Notes under the pieces: generated by a model | What the model was told of the DNA's origin: nothing | Seen by the model: the letters and a program-made list of their open reading frames with translations, nothing else | The model's database searches: none | Made by a program: the position numbers and the translations under genes | Shown here: in pieces, positions 1 to 10,290 of the stretch | How the letters are laid out: the number at the start of each line of letters is the position of its first letter | Numbering within the stretch: position 1 is the first letter of the stretch | Assembly: GCA_964219355.1 (NCBI GenBank) | Contig: CAXPOZ010000001.1 | Coordinates: forward strand, 372,001 to 436,000 | Direction of reading: 5' to 3' | Source: Parvularcula sp964219355 | Lineage (GTDB): Bacteria > Pseudomonadota > Alphaproteobacteria > Caulobacterales > Parvularculaceae | DNA length: 64,000 nt

Positions 1-592
1 CGGCCTCGGTCATGCTGGAGACCTGGATGCGGCGGAGGATCAGGGTCTGGTCGGCTGCAGCGGCAGCCACTTCGGCGTCATAGACGGCACGAACCTGCTC
101 CTCGGTGACCTCACGATTGACCGCAAGATCAAGCAGCGCACTGGAGAGAATACGGCGGCGCGCAAGGGCGAGCTGAGCCCGGACCTCAAGCGCATCCTCA
201 AGCCCTCTCGCCTCAGCGAGCTTGGCGAGGGCCACCTGATCGGCCGCTTCGCCCACAAGACCTGTCTGGAAAAGATCTGGCGCCGGCAGCTCTTCGGCAT
301 CGGAAACCTGCGAGATGACCGCCTGCGCCCGCGCATCTGAAAGCCGAATCGGGGTCGTCCCCACGGCGATCAGGACCGGGTCACGCGCCTCAAGGACCGG
401 ATTCGGGGCCGGTGCGGCCAAAGGACCATCAACGGCCTTCTCCGCCGCCGTCAGGACGAGCGCCATGGCCCCTGCGCCCAGAACAAGGTCGCGCAGGCCC
501 ACAGAGCCCACAGCTCTATGGGTGACGAGGCCACAATAGCCTAGAACCGGGCCAATACCCGACCGGGTCCAGATTGACGGTCGCTTTTTCAT
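1..592 (-). CDS. PpiC/SurA-type peptidylprolyl isomerase (C-terminus outside window)
   Basis: The frame stays open to the window edge; 197 residues are visible from an ATG at 592 (MKKRPSIW). After a hydrophobic stretch at about residues 32-50 comes a charged helical region with a SurA-N-like pattern (VGEAADQVALAKLAEARG), then AVNREVTEEQVRAVYDAEV, where PpiC-type foldases begin to approach the parvulin domain. The catalytic domain itself is beyond the edge. I expect an inner-membrane-anchored or periplasmic foldase assisting exported proteins. It diverges from secA, a neighbour pairing I recall from other alphaproteobacteria, which fits a role after Sec export. The start is uncertain because no clear Shine-Dalgarno precedes 592; later GTG or ATG codons before the hydrophobic stretch are possible. 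Confidence 0.7.
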   Translation of the reverse strand, partial: MKKRPSIWTRSGIGPVLGYCGLVTHRAVGSVGLRDLVLGAGAMALVLTAAEKAVDGPLAAPAPNPVLEARDPVLIAVGTTPIRLSDARAQAVISQVSDAEELPAPDLFQTGLVGEAADQVALAKLAEARGLEDALEVRAQLALARRRILSSALLDLAVNREVTEEQVRAVYDAEVAAAAADQTLILRRIQVSSMTEA

Positions 593-658
593 CGGGACAC
601 GATTTTGAGTTTCGGGCCAAAGAGTCAATGGCGAGACTTGTTAAGGTAACGGCGCGAT

Positions 659-687
659 TTGACACTCAACCGGCGCTTTCTTATTTG
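659..687 (+). promoter_or_regulatory. Probable sigma-70 promoter of secA
   Basis: A perfect -35 hexamer TTGACA (659-664) is followed after 17 bases by TATTTG (682-687) as -10. Transcription would start near 694, leaving a leader of about 88 bases before the secA ATG at 782. This also argues that the in-frame TTG at 659 is part of the promoter and not a start codon. Alphaproteobacterial housekeeping promoters rely mainly on the TTGAC part of the -35. Confidence 0.55.
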
Positions 688-781
688 CCGCATCAGACAA
701 GTTCAGGCATGCCGCCGCGTCTCGCCTCTCTGTGCGCCCCGCGGAAAAACCGCAAAAACAAACCTCGTGAGCACCTCGCCA

Positions 782-3748
<2,967 letters not shown>

Positions 3749-3771
3749 GCTTCTCTCCAATTACGGAATAA

Positions 3772-3800
3772 AAAAGGGCCGCTAGATGAGCGGCCCTTTT
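3772..3800. terminator. Bidirectional rho-independent terminator between secA and the DUF547 gene
   Basis: A perfect 12-bp inverted repeat, AAAAGGGCCGCT (3772-3783) and AGCGGCCCTTTT (3789-3800), flanks the loop AGATG. The A-rich left flank and T-rich right flank give a U-tract on either strand, so it can stop secA transcripts and the converging lipoprotein transcript. Confidence 0.9.
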
Positions 3801-3824
3801 CGCATTGGATGATCCAGTTGCGGA

Positions 3825-5045
3825 TCAGTCGATCGTCTCATCCGGCGGCGGGCCCTGATCTTCGGTCGGCTCGTCAATGATGATGACGCGCGCGCCGCCG
3901 ATGCGGCCCTGACGGCGCAGCTCGACATATTTCTCACGGACTTCCTGGACCATTTCGACGAGCTGCGGTGGCGTAGAGCTGCCCGACGGACCCGCATTGA
4001 TGTCCGGGCTCGGATCACCGCCGACCATGTCAGCCGTCCGGTTCGGATACTTCATGGCCTCGAAATTCGCGCCATTCTCAAGAAGGATCATGCTGACTTC
4101 TTCATCAGCGAAATTCTCAAGATGGGCGAGCAGATCAACTGGCCAGTTCGGGAAGAGCCCGGCCCGTGCTTCATAATAGAGCTTGGAGATATAGACCTTG
4201 CTCCGGCCCCGCTGGACCCCGCGAAGCGCATTCACAAATTCTCGCGCATTCCGGTCAAGGATGCGGTTGATGTTCTCTGACGTATAGGCCTCGTCATCGA
4301 TGCTTGGGCTGCCCAGATCGCCATGGAAGAAGCCGTACATGACGCGCGGATCATCCCAGTAACGATAGACGATGTTGGTGCGGATGTCGGAGAGCGACAG
4401 ATCTACACCGCTGATGTTCATGATCTTGGCGTCGTGGAAGAGCGCCCCATCGATCTTGATCCGCTCCGGATACCGGACCGGATATTCATCAGCCAGAATG
4501 GCGATGACCCACATATTGTGCAGGTTGAACCAGTAGGCGAGCTGCTCATTGCGCGGCAGCGTCGTGATATCGATCTTGTTACCGATATCGACGAGGTTCT
4601 CCGCATACTCACGGAACGAGTTGCCGCTTTCATCGTCAAACTGTGACAGGAAGATCTTGTTGCCTTCCAGCCGATATGGCGAATTGTGCCCTTTGACGAT
4701 CCGCGAGCCGGCCCGTGTCCCCTGGCGATCGCGCGCCCGGATGCGGGTAGAAGGCCCTGTATCAAAGACGATGATCTCCAGCGCCTCGCTGATGACCTCA
4801 TAATCGATATTGGTCGTCCGGCCGGTCGGCGCAGGTTCAAAGGCGGCAAAGACGCCTGCCTCCCCCAGCGTCAGCGGGTAGAAAGATTCAGACGCCCCTC
4901 CATCCCCGACACTGTCGGGTGCGACATCGACTTCTGCGGTCGCGGCAGTGTCGCTCGAAGACGTGGTTTCACAGGCTGCCAGCGCAGCCGCTGCGATCGC
5001 GAGCAGTGAAACCCCGCGCAAGGCGGGAGAACGGAAATCAAACAT
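3825..5045 (-). CDS. DUF547 domain lipoprotein
   Basis: The ATG at 5045 gives 406 residues starting MFDFRSPALRG; a TTG four codons upstream is the only alternative. A signal sequence ends in lipobox LAAC with the lipidated cysteine at residue 25, so this should be a membrane-anchored periplasmic or outer-membrane lipoprotein. The mature part matches the DUF547 family: YWFNLHNMWVIA, DVSLSDIRTNI-like spacing around DLSLSDIR, and LDRNAREFVNAL. The family has no firmly established biochemical role that I know of. The C-terminal tail is acidic and proline-rich. The gene ends just before the terminator it shares with secA and stands alone. Confidence 0.8.
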   Translation of the reverse strand: MFDFRSPALRGVSLLAIAAAALAACETTSSSDTAATAEVDVAPDSVGDGGASESFYPLTLGEAGVFAAFEPAPTGRTTNIDYEVISEALEIIVFDTGPSTRIRARDRQGTRAGSRIVKGHNSPYRLEGNKIFLSQFDDESGNSFREYAENLVDIGNKIDITTLPRNEQLAYWFNLHNMWVIAILADEYPVRYPERIKIDGALFHDAKIMNISGVDLSLSDIRTNIVYRYWDDPRVMYGFFHGDLGSPSIDDEAYTSENINRILDRNAREFVNALRGVQRGRSKVYISKLYYEARAGLFPNWPVDLLAHLENFADEEVSMILLENGANFEAMKYPNRTADMVGGDPSPDINAGPSGSSTPPQLVEMVQEVREKYVELRRQGRIGGARVIIIDEPTEDQGPPPDETID

Positions 5046-5218
5046 CAAAAACCCCAATTCCGGTGTGCAAACCTTTATCGGCTAACGATAATTGAGGCGC
5101 GAAGCAGGTGCAAGACCAAGCCCTTAGCAAAAGTAGGCCAATCCTGCTGCGACGCATGCTGGATTTGCCTCCCCACTATGCCCAAATGACGGCCTCATCT
5201 GTTACGGAGGGTTATCTC

Positions 5219-6256
5219 ATGTCCGCCACCGACGCTTATCTTCATCCCGATATTATCAGCACGATCGGCAACACGCCCTGTATACGGATCAACCGATTGG
5301 CTCCCGATGGTGTGACGATCTACGTCAAGGCGGAATTTTTCAATCCTGGCGCCAGCGTGAAAGACCGGCTGGCGATGAGCATCATCGAGGATGCCGAGAA
5401 ATCAGGCGAGCTGAAACCCGGCCAGACTGTTGTTGAGGCAACATCCGGGAACACAGGGATCGGCCTTGCCATGGTCTGCGCCGCGAAAGGATATCCCTTT
5501 GTCTGCACCATGGCTGAAAGCTTCTCTGTCGAGCGCCGCAAGCTGATGCGCTATCTGGGGGCCAAGGTTGTCCTGACGCCCAAGGAAGAAAAGGGCACAG
5601 GCATGGTGAGAAAGGCTCGCGAGCTGGCCGAAAAGAATGGCTGGTTCCTCGCTCGGCAGTTCGAAACCGAGGCCAATGCTGACATTCACGAGAAAACAAC
5701 GGGTCCGGAGATTATCGCAGACTTTGCGGGACAAAAGCTTGATTACTGGGTCACGGGGTTCGGTACCGGCGGCACGGTCACCGGGGTTGCCCGCGTCCTG
5801 CGCCGTGAACGGCCCGACACGAAAATCATCCTGAGTGAGCCCGCCAATGCAGCGATGGTTTCCAGCGGCACTCCGCAGGAGCGGCGCGAAGATGGCGCGG
5901 CAGCATCCAGCCACCCGGCCTGGGAGCCCCACCCCATTCAGGGCTGGAGCCCGGATTTCATCCCGCTCGTCATTCAGGAATCCATCGACAATCAGTATTA
6001 TGATGAAATTCTGCCCGTCGCCGGGCCCGAAGGCATCAAATGGGCGCGGGAGCTTGCCGCCAAGGAAGGCATCATGACCGGCATTTCGGGCGGCTCGACC
6101 TTTGCTGTGGCCCGGCAGATCGCCGAAAAGGCCGAGAAAGGCACCGTCATCCTCTGCATGCTGCCCGACACAGCTGAGCGGTATATGTCGACCCCGCTAT
6201 TCGAGAGCATACCTGCCGAAATGGATGACGAAGAAGCCGCCCTCGCCGCCCAATAG
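5219..6256 (+). CDS. Cysteine synthase (O-acetylserine sulfhydrylase family)
   Basis: The ATG at 5219 is preceded by GGAGG with 8 bases spacing, giving 345 residues (MSATDAYLHPDII). It is a fold-type II PLP enzyme: IGNTPCIRI, the PLP lysine in ASVKDRLA, the substrate loop TSGNTGIGLA, the glycine-rich phosphate loop GTGGTVTG, and SGGSTFAVA. These match the CysK/CBS group, which makes L-cysteine from O-acetylserine and sulfide. An insertion rich in R, E, H and P follows the active-site half (QERREDGAAASSHPAWEP) and ends at IQGWSPDFIP. CysK, CysM and CBS-like subgroups cannot be separated by eye; no sulfate-assimilation genes lie nearby. The next gene starts 60 bases downstream. Confidence 0.88.
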   Translation: MSATDAYLHPDIISTIGNTPCIRINRLAPDGVTIYVKAEFFNPGASVKDRLAMSIIEDAEKSGELKPGQTVVEATSGNTGIGLAMVCAAKGYPFVCTMAESFSVERRKLMRYLGAKVVLTPKEEKGTGMVRKARELAEKNGWFLARQFETEANADIHEKTTGPEIIADFAGQKLDYWVTGFGTGGTVTGVARVLRRERPDTKIILSEPANAAMVSSGTPQERREDGAAASSHPAWEPHPIQGWSPDFIPLVIQESIDNQYYDEILPVAGPEGIKWARELAAKEGIMTGISGGSTFAVARQIAEKAEKGTVILCMLPDTAERYMSTPLFESIPAEMDDEEAALAAQ

Positions 6257-6315
6257 GCCCGGCTGGACTATTCCTGCGAGGATTGGCAGGCTCAAAGAAA
6301 AATGGGAGCGCTCAC

Positions 6316-7602
6316 ATGATTACCCGCTTTGGCCTTGCCGCCGCCCTGTTGCTGACCGCCTGTTCGGGCGGGGATGAGCCCGCAGGGACGACCGATCCCG
6401 CCACGGAAATGGCCTCTGACGGCATCGTCAAACCGGATGTTGTTGATGCGGCGCTAGCCGACATGGTGGCCGATGGCCGCGTCGCCGGGGTAGCAGCCCT
6501 CATCTTTGAGGACGGCGAGGAAGTCTTTTTTGGCGCGCATGGCATGGCGGACCGCGAAGCCGAAAAGCCGATGGCGCGTGATACGGTCGTGCAGATCTTC
6601 TCGATGACCAAGCCGGTTGCCGGGGTCGCCCTCATGACGCTCTATGAGGAAGGCAAATTCGCGCTCGATGACCCGATTGCGAAATATGTCCCTGAGCTGA
6701 GCGACATGGCCGTCTATTCGGGCGTCGATGAGGAAGGAAACCTCCTCACCGAGCCTGCCCGTCGCCAGCCGATCGTGATGGATTTTCTTCGGCATACGGC
6801 AGGCTTTATCGGGGACGCCAACGAAACACCGCTCGGCCAGGCCTATGCCGCAGCCAATCCGCTCAACTGGGAAGGCACGCTGGCCGATGAGGCCGAGGCG
6901 CTGGGCAAGCTCCCCCTACTCTATCACCCCGGTGAGCAATGGGAGTATTCACTGGCCGTCGATATTCAGGCCCTGATGGTCGAGCGTCTCTCCGGCATGG
7001 CGTTCGAGGATTATATTCAGCAGACGGTGCTTGATCCGCTCGGCATGACGGAGACGGCCTATTACGTGCCCGAAGAGCGCCGGGACCGCATGGCGGCCAT
7101 GTATATCACCGAGGAAGATGGCTCCCTCACCCGCCAGCCTGATGAGCAGGCCTATGCGTTCAACTACAACAAATGGCCCCTCCGCCCCGGTACATTCGGC
7201 CTGACCTCCACGCTTGATGATTATGCTAAATTCACCCGAATGCTGTTGAATGACGGCGCGTTCGGCGACGTCAAAATCCTGGAGCCTGAGACTGTTAAGC
7301 TGATGCGCACGAACTATCTCGATGAGGAGATCACCGAGCGTCTGTGGCTCCCCAGCAAGGGACAAGTCGGCTTCGGCATCGATTTTGCCGTACGCACCGC
7401 CCCACCGGTCGACGAGAATGAGAATTACGGCTTTGTCGGCGAGTATTTCTGGGATGGCTATGCCAGCACCATGTTCTGGGTCGATCCTGAGAACGACCTG
7501 ACGGCGGTGTTCTTTGTCCAGAGCATTCCGTTCAATGGCGAAGTTCACAAACTCTATCGCGACGCGGTCTATAATGTCCGCAACAAAGGCATCGTCGATT
7601 AA
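6316..7602 (+). CDS. Serine beta-lactamase-family lipoprotein (class C/EstB-like hydrolase)
   Basis: The ATG at 6316 (SD GGGAGCG) gives 428 residues with a lipobox LTAC and cysteine 16. The catalytic SxxK motif is SMTK at residues 96-99 and the Tyr motif is YSL at 211-213, as in esterases and D-aminopeptidases of the beta-lactamase superfamily. The end contains GYASTMFWVDPENDL, the region of the third motif. Most family members of this size are esterases or peptidases, not resistance enzymes, so I would not predict antibiotic resistance. It is probably anchored in the periplasm. It forms a run with the DUF885 peptidase lipoprotein downstream, separated by a perfect hairpin. Confidence 0.85.
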   Translation: MITRFGLAAALLLTACSGGDEPAGTTDPATEMASDGIVKPDVVDAALADMVADGRVAGVAALIFEDGEEVFFGAHGMADREAEKPMARDTVVQIFSMTKPVAGVALMTLYEEGKFALDDPIAKYVPELSDMAVYSGVDEEGNLLTEPARRQPIVMDFLRHTAGFIGDANETPLGQAYAAANPLNWEGTLADEAEALGKLPLLYHPGEQWEYSLAVDIQALMVERLSGMAFEDYIQQTVLDPLGMTETAYYVPEERRDRMAAMYITEEDGSLTRQPDEQAYAFNYNKWPLRPGTFGLTSTLDDYAKFTRMLLNDGAFGDVKILEPETVKLMRTNYLDEEITERLWLPSKGQVGFGIDFAVRTAPPVDENENYGFVGEYFWDGYASTMFWVDPENDLTAVFFVQSIPFNGEVHKLYRDAVYNVRNKGIVD

Positions 7603-7651
7603 GGCCGGACTGCCCTGCCCGACTGGACAGGCGCGGTGAGGCTTGGCACCT

Positions 7652-7671
7652 TCCGGGCAGATTTGCCCGGA
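7652..7671 (+). promoter_or_regulatory. Hairpin overlapping the DUF885 ribosome binding site
   Basis: TCCGGGCA (7652-7659) and TGCCCGGA (7664-7671) form a perfect 8-bp stem with loop GATT. The 3' arm includes the first three bases of the GGAGG (7669-7673) that serves the ATG at 7679. No U-tract follows, so a terminator is unlikely; it may lower translation or protect the upstream message. Confidence 0.5.
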
Positions 7672-7678
7672 GGCCCTG

Positions 7679-9535
7679 ATGACACGACTTCTTCTTTCCG
7701 CCGCTGCTGCGGCCCTTCTCGTTGCCTGTTCGGGAGATAAAGAGGCCGAGGACAAACCTGCGGCGCCGGTGCCCGCCGAGACCTCCTCGACCCAAGCACC
7801 AAGCGCTGAAGAAATGGCCGCTATGGCCGAAGAAGACGCGCGGCTCGCGACTTTCCTTGATGCGAAATTCGAAGAGCAACTGGCCCTCAGCCCGGAATTC
7901 CAGACCTATCTGGGCCGCAAGACCAATACCGACAAATGGGACGAACGCACGGACGAAGCCGACGAACGTCAGCGCGAACTTCTCGAAGCCCAGCTTGCAG
8001 AGATGCAGGATAGCTTTGATCGCGACGCCCTCTCCCCTGAAGGCCAGCTCAATTACGATCTTTTCACCTATGACACGGAGAACTCGCTGGCGCTCGACAA
8101 TTTCCGCCTACAGCGTTTCTCACTGACCCAGTTCCGCGGCATTCACAGCAATATCCCGGTCTTCCTCGCCAACTACCACAAGGTCGACACGTTCGAGGAT
8201 GCGGTCGCCTATGTCGCGCGCGTCCGGGGCGTGCCGGAAGTGCTCGATCAGGCCGCAACCCAGATGGAAGACCGGATTGCCGGAGACTTTCCGCTCCCAG
8301 AATTCTCTTATCCACTGATCGCCGAGACAGCGCGGTCGATTGCCGACGGCGAGGCCATCCTTGAGGATTTCTCAAAGAAAATGGAGGCGCTCGACGCCCC
8401 TGTTGCTGAGAAAGACCAGCTCGAACTCGACCTGCTTGAGCTGATCGAAGGCCCCTTTGCTGCTGCCTATGAAGATTTTGCGACCCGCGTTGAAACCATG
8501 GGTGATGCCGATGTCGTTGACGGCAATTACGGGGTCGGCCGGTTCCAAGACGGCGAAGCCTATTACAATGCGCTGTTGTCCAATTACACGACAACAGATC
8601 TGACGGCGGAGGAAATCCACCAGCTTGGGCTCGCCGAGGTTGCCCGCATCCAGGATGAGATGCGCGCGATCATGGCGCAGGTCGGCTTTGAAGGAACGCT
8701 TCAGGAATTCTTCGACTTCATGCGCGAAGACGAGCAGTTCTATCTGCCGAATACGGATGAAGGGCGTGAAGCCTATCTCGAACTCGCGCGCGACTATATT
8801 GTGGGCATGAAAGTGAAATTGTCCGAGCAGTTCGGTCTGATTCCGGCAGCCCCGGTCGAGGTCCGCCGGGTCGAACCCTATCGCGAACGCGCCGCCGGCA
8901 AGGCTTTCTATAACCAGCCTGCCCCCGATGGCTCGCGCCCCGGCATCTTTTACGCAAACCTTGCTAAGATGGAGGACATGCCGACCTACCAGCTCGAAGC
9001 GCTGGTCTATCATGAGGCAATCCCCGGCCACCACATGCAGCGCGCGCTGCAGATCGAGCAGGATGGCCTGCCGCTCTTCCGCCGCTTTGGCGGCTATACA
9101 GCCTATACGGAAGGCTGGGGCCTTTATTCGGAGCTTCTACCCAAAGAGATCGGCTTTTACGAAGATCCCTATTCGGATTTCGGCCGATTGGCGATGGAGC
9201 TGTGGCGCGCCGCGCGCCTTGTCGTTGACACAGGTCTTCACGCCAAAGGCTGGGAGATGCAGGAAGCAATTGACTATCTGCAAGAGAACACACCGAACCC
9301 TGATGGCGATACTGTAAAAGCGATTGAGCGCTATATTGTCTATCCGGGTCAGGCAACGGCCTACAAGATCGGTATGCTGCGCATTCTCGAACTTCGCGAA
9401 GCCGCAAAGGCCGAACTCGGCGACGATTTCGACATTCGCGGCTTCCACGACACGGTCCTTGCGGCTGGCCCCCTGCCCCTTTCGGTGCTCGAAGGTCAGA
9501 TTGATGCGTGGGTCGCCCGTCAGAAGGCGGAATAA
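7679..9535 (+). CDS. DUF885 family zinc-peptidase-like lipoprotein
   Basis: The ATG at 7679 follows GGAGG by 5 bases and gives 618 residues. The lipobox is LVAC with cysteine 17, then an acidic Ala/Pro linker, so the mature protein is membrane anchored outside the cytoplasm. The C-terminal half has the DUF885 signature YHEAIPGHHMQ, a HExxH-like zinc site, followed by YTEGWGLYSE and RAARLVVDTGLHAKGW. This family resembles M32-like carboxypeptidases and is usually annotated as an uncharacterised metallopeptidase. The neighbouring lipoprotein hydrolase suggests shared peptide or ester turnover in the periplasm, which is inference. Confidence 0.87.
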   Translation: MTRLLLSAAAAALLVACSGDKEAEDKPAAPVPAETSSTQAPSAEEMAAMAEEDARLATFLDAKFEEQLALSPEFQTYLGRKTNTDKWDERTDEADERQRELLEAQLAEMQDSFDRDALSPEGQLNYDLFTYDTENSLALDNFRLQRFSLTQFRGIHSNIPVFLANYHKVDTFEDAVAYVARVRGVPEVLDQAATQMEDRIAGDFPLPEFSYPLIAETARSIADGEAILEDFSKKMEALDAPVAEKDQLELDLLELIEGPFAAAYEDFATRVETMGDADVVDGNYGVGRFQDGEAYYNALLSNYTTTDLTAEEIHQLGLAEVARIQDEMRAIMAQVGFEGTLQEFFDFMREDEQFYLPNTDEGREAYLELARDYIVGMKVKLSEQFGLIPAAPVEVRRVEPYRERAAGKAFYNQPAPDGSRPGIFYANLAKMEDMPTYQLEALVYHEAIPGHHMQRALQIEQDGLPLFRRFGGYTAYTEGWGLYSELLPKEIGFYEDPYSDFGRLAMELWRAARLVVDTGLHAKGWEMQEAIDYLQENTPNPDGDTVKAIERYIVYPGQATAYKIGMLRILELREAAKAELGDDFDIRGFHDTVLAAGPLPLSVLEGQIDAWVARQKAE

Positions 9536-9557
9536 CAGCTGAGATCTGGATAGAGAC

Positions 9558-10178
9558 ATGCTGAAGATTCTCGGCAAGGCCGAGTCGATCAATGTCGCCA
9601 AGGTCCTGTGGGCCTGTGACGAGATGGGCATCGAGTTCGAGCGAGTGGATTGGGGCATGCCCTATCGCGATCCCAAGGCGGCTGAGTATCTGGCGCTCAA
9701 CCCGAACGCGACCGTTCCCGTCATCGATGATGACGGGTTCGTCCTGTGGGAATCAAACTCGATCATTCGCTATCTGGCCAATCGGCAGGCAAGCGATCTC
9801 TACCCCTCCGCCCCGGCACCCCGCGCCATGATCGACCAATGGATCGACTGGCAGGCGGCGGATCTCAACCCCGCGTTCCGATATGCTTTCGGCGCACTGG
9901 TACGGAAATTCCCCGGCTTCACCGATGAGGGCCAGATTGAGGACTCCCGCCTGCGCTGGACACAGAAGATGCAGATTGCCGGGGCGCAGCTTGAGAAAAC
10001 CGGTGCCTTCATCGCCGGGCCCACTTTCACGCTGGCGGACATCCCGATCGGGCTCAGCGTTCTTCGCTGGCAGCGCACCCCGATCGACAAACCCGATTTC
10101 CCCGCACTCGATGCTTATCTTGAGCGTTTGAGCGAACGGCGCTGGTTCAACGAACGGGTCGCCAGCGACCTCCCCTGA
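9558..10178 (+). CDS. Glutathione S-transferase family protein
   Basis: The 206-residue product has an N-terminal thioredoxin-like domain with LGKAESINVAKVLWACDE, the cis-proline region NATVPVIDDDGFVLWESNSI (glutathione gamma-glutamyl site ES) and the helical C-terminal domain with FTLADIPIGLSVLRW. This is the usual GST length and domain order. It is probably cytoplasmic; the substrate cannot be told. It lies 22 bases after the DUF885 gene, so it may share that transcript. The SD is weak. Confidence 0.88.
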   Translation: MLKILGKAESINVAKVLWACDEMGIEFERVDWGMPYRDPKAAEYLALNPNATVPVIDDDGFVLWESNSIIRYLANRQASDLYPSAPAPRAMIDQWIDWQAADLNPAFRYAFGALVRKFPGFTDEGQIEDSRLRWTQKMQIAGAQLEKTGAFIAGPTFTLADIPIGLSVLRWQRTPIDKPDFPALDAYLERLSERRWFNERVASDLP

Positions 10179-10263
10179 TCCCTAATGTAATCAATGATTT
10201 GATGCCAATCTGACATTTCCATGGGCGTGTCACACTGGCGCACTTGTTTCTGAATCGCTTTTC

Positions 10264-10286
10264 TGCGAATAGCTCGCATTCTCATT
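10264..10286 (+). promoter_or_regulatory. Possible iron-regulator (Fur-like) operator before the TonB receptor
   Basis: An inverted repeat TGCGA-ATAGC-TCGCA spans 10264-10278 and runs into ATTCTCATT (10278-10286), which equals one half of the classical Fur box. It ends 4 bases before the receptor start codon. The left half does not fit the Fur consensus well, so the identity of the regulator is a guess. Confidence 0.3.
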
Positions 10287-10290
10287 CAAA

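Noticed and set aside
659..781. N-terminal extension of SecA starting at a TTG at 659
   Set aside because: The TTG is inside the -35 hexamer TTGACA of a good promoter, and the extension does not match SecA; MAKKSL at 782 is the natural start.
6316..7602. Antibiotic-resistance beta-lactamase
   Set aside because: The motifs are of the broad serine beta-lactamase superfamily; the YSL motif and lipoprotein anchor fit esterase or peptidase relatives better.
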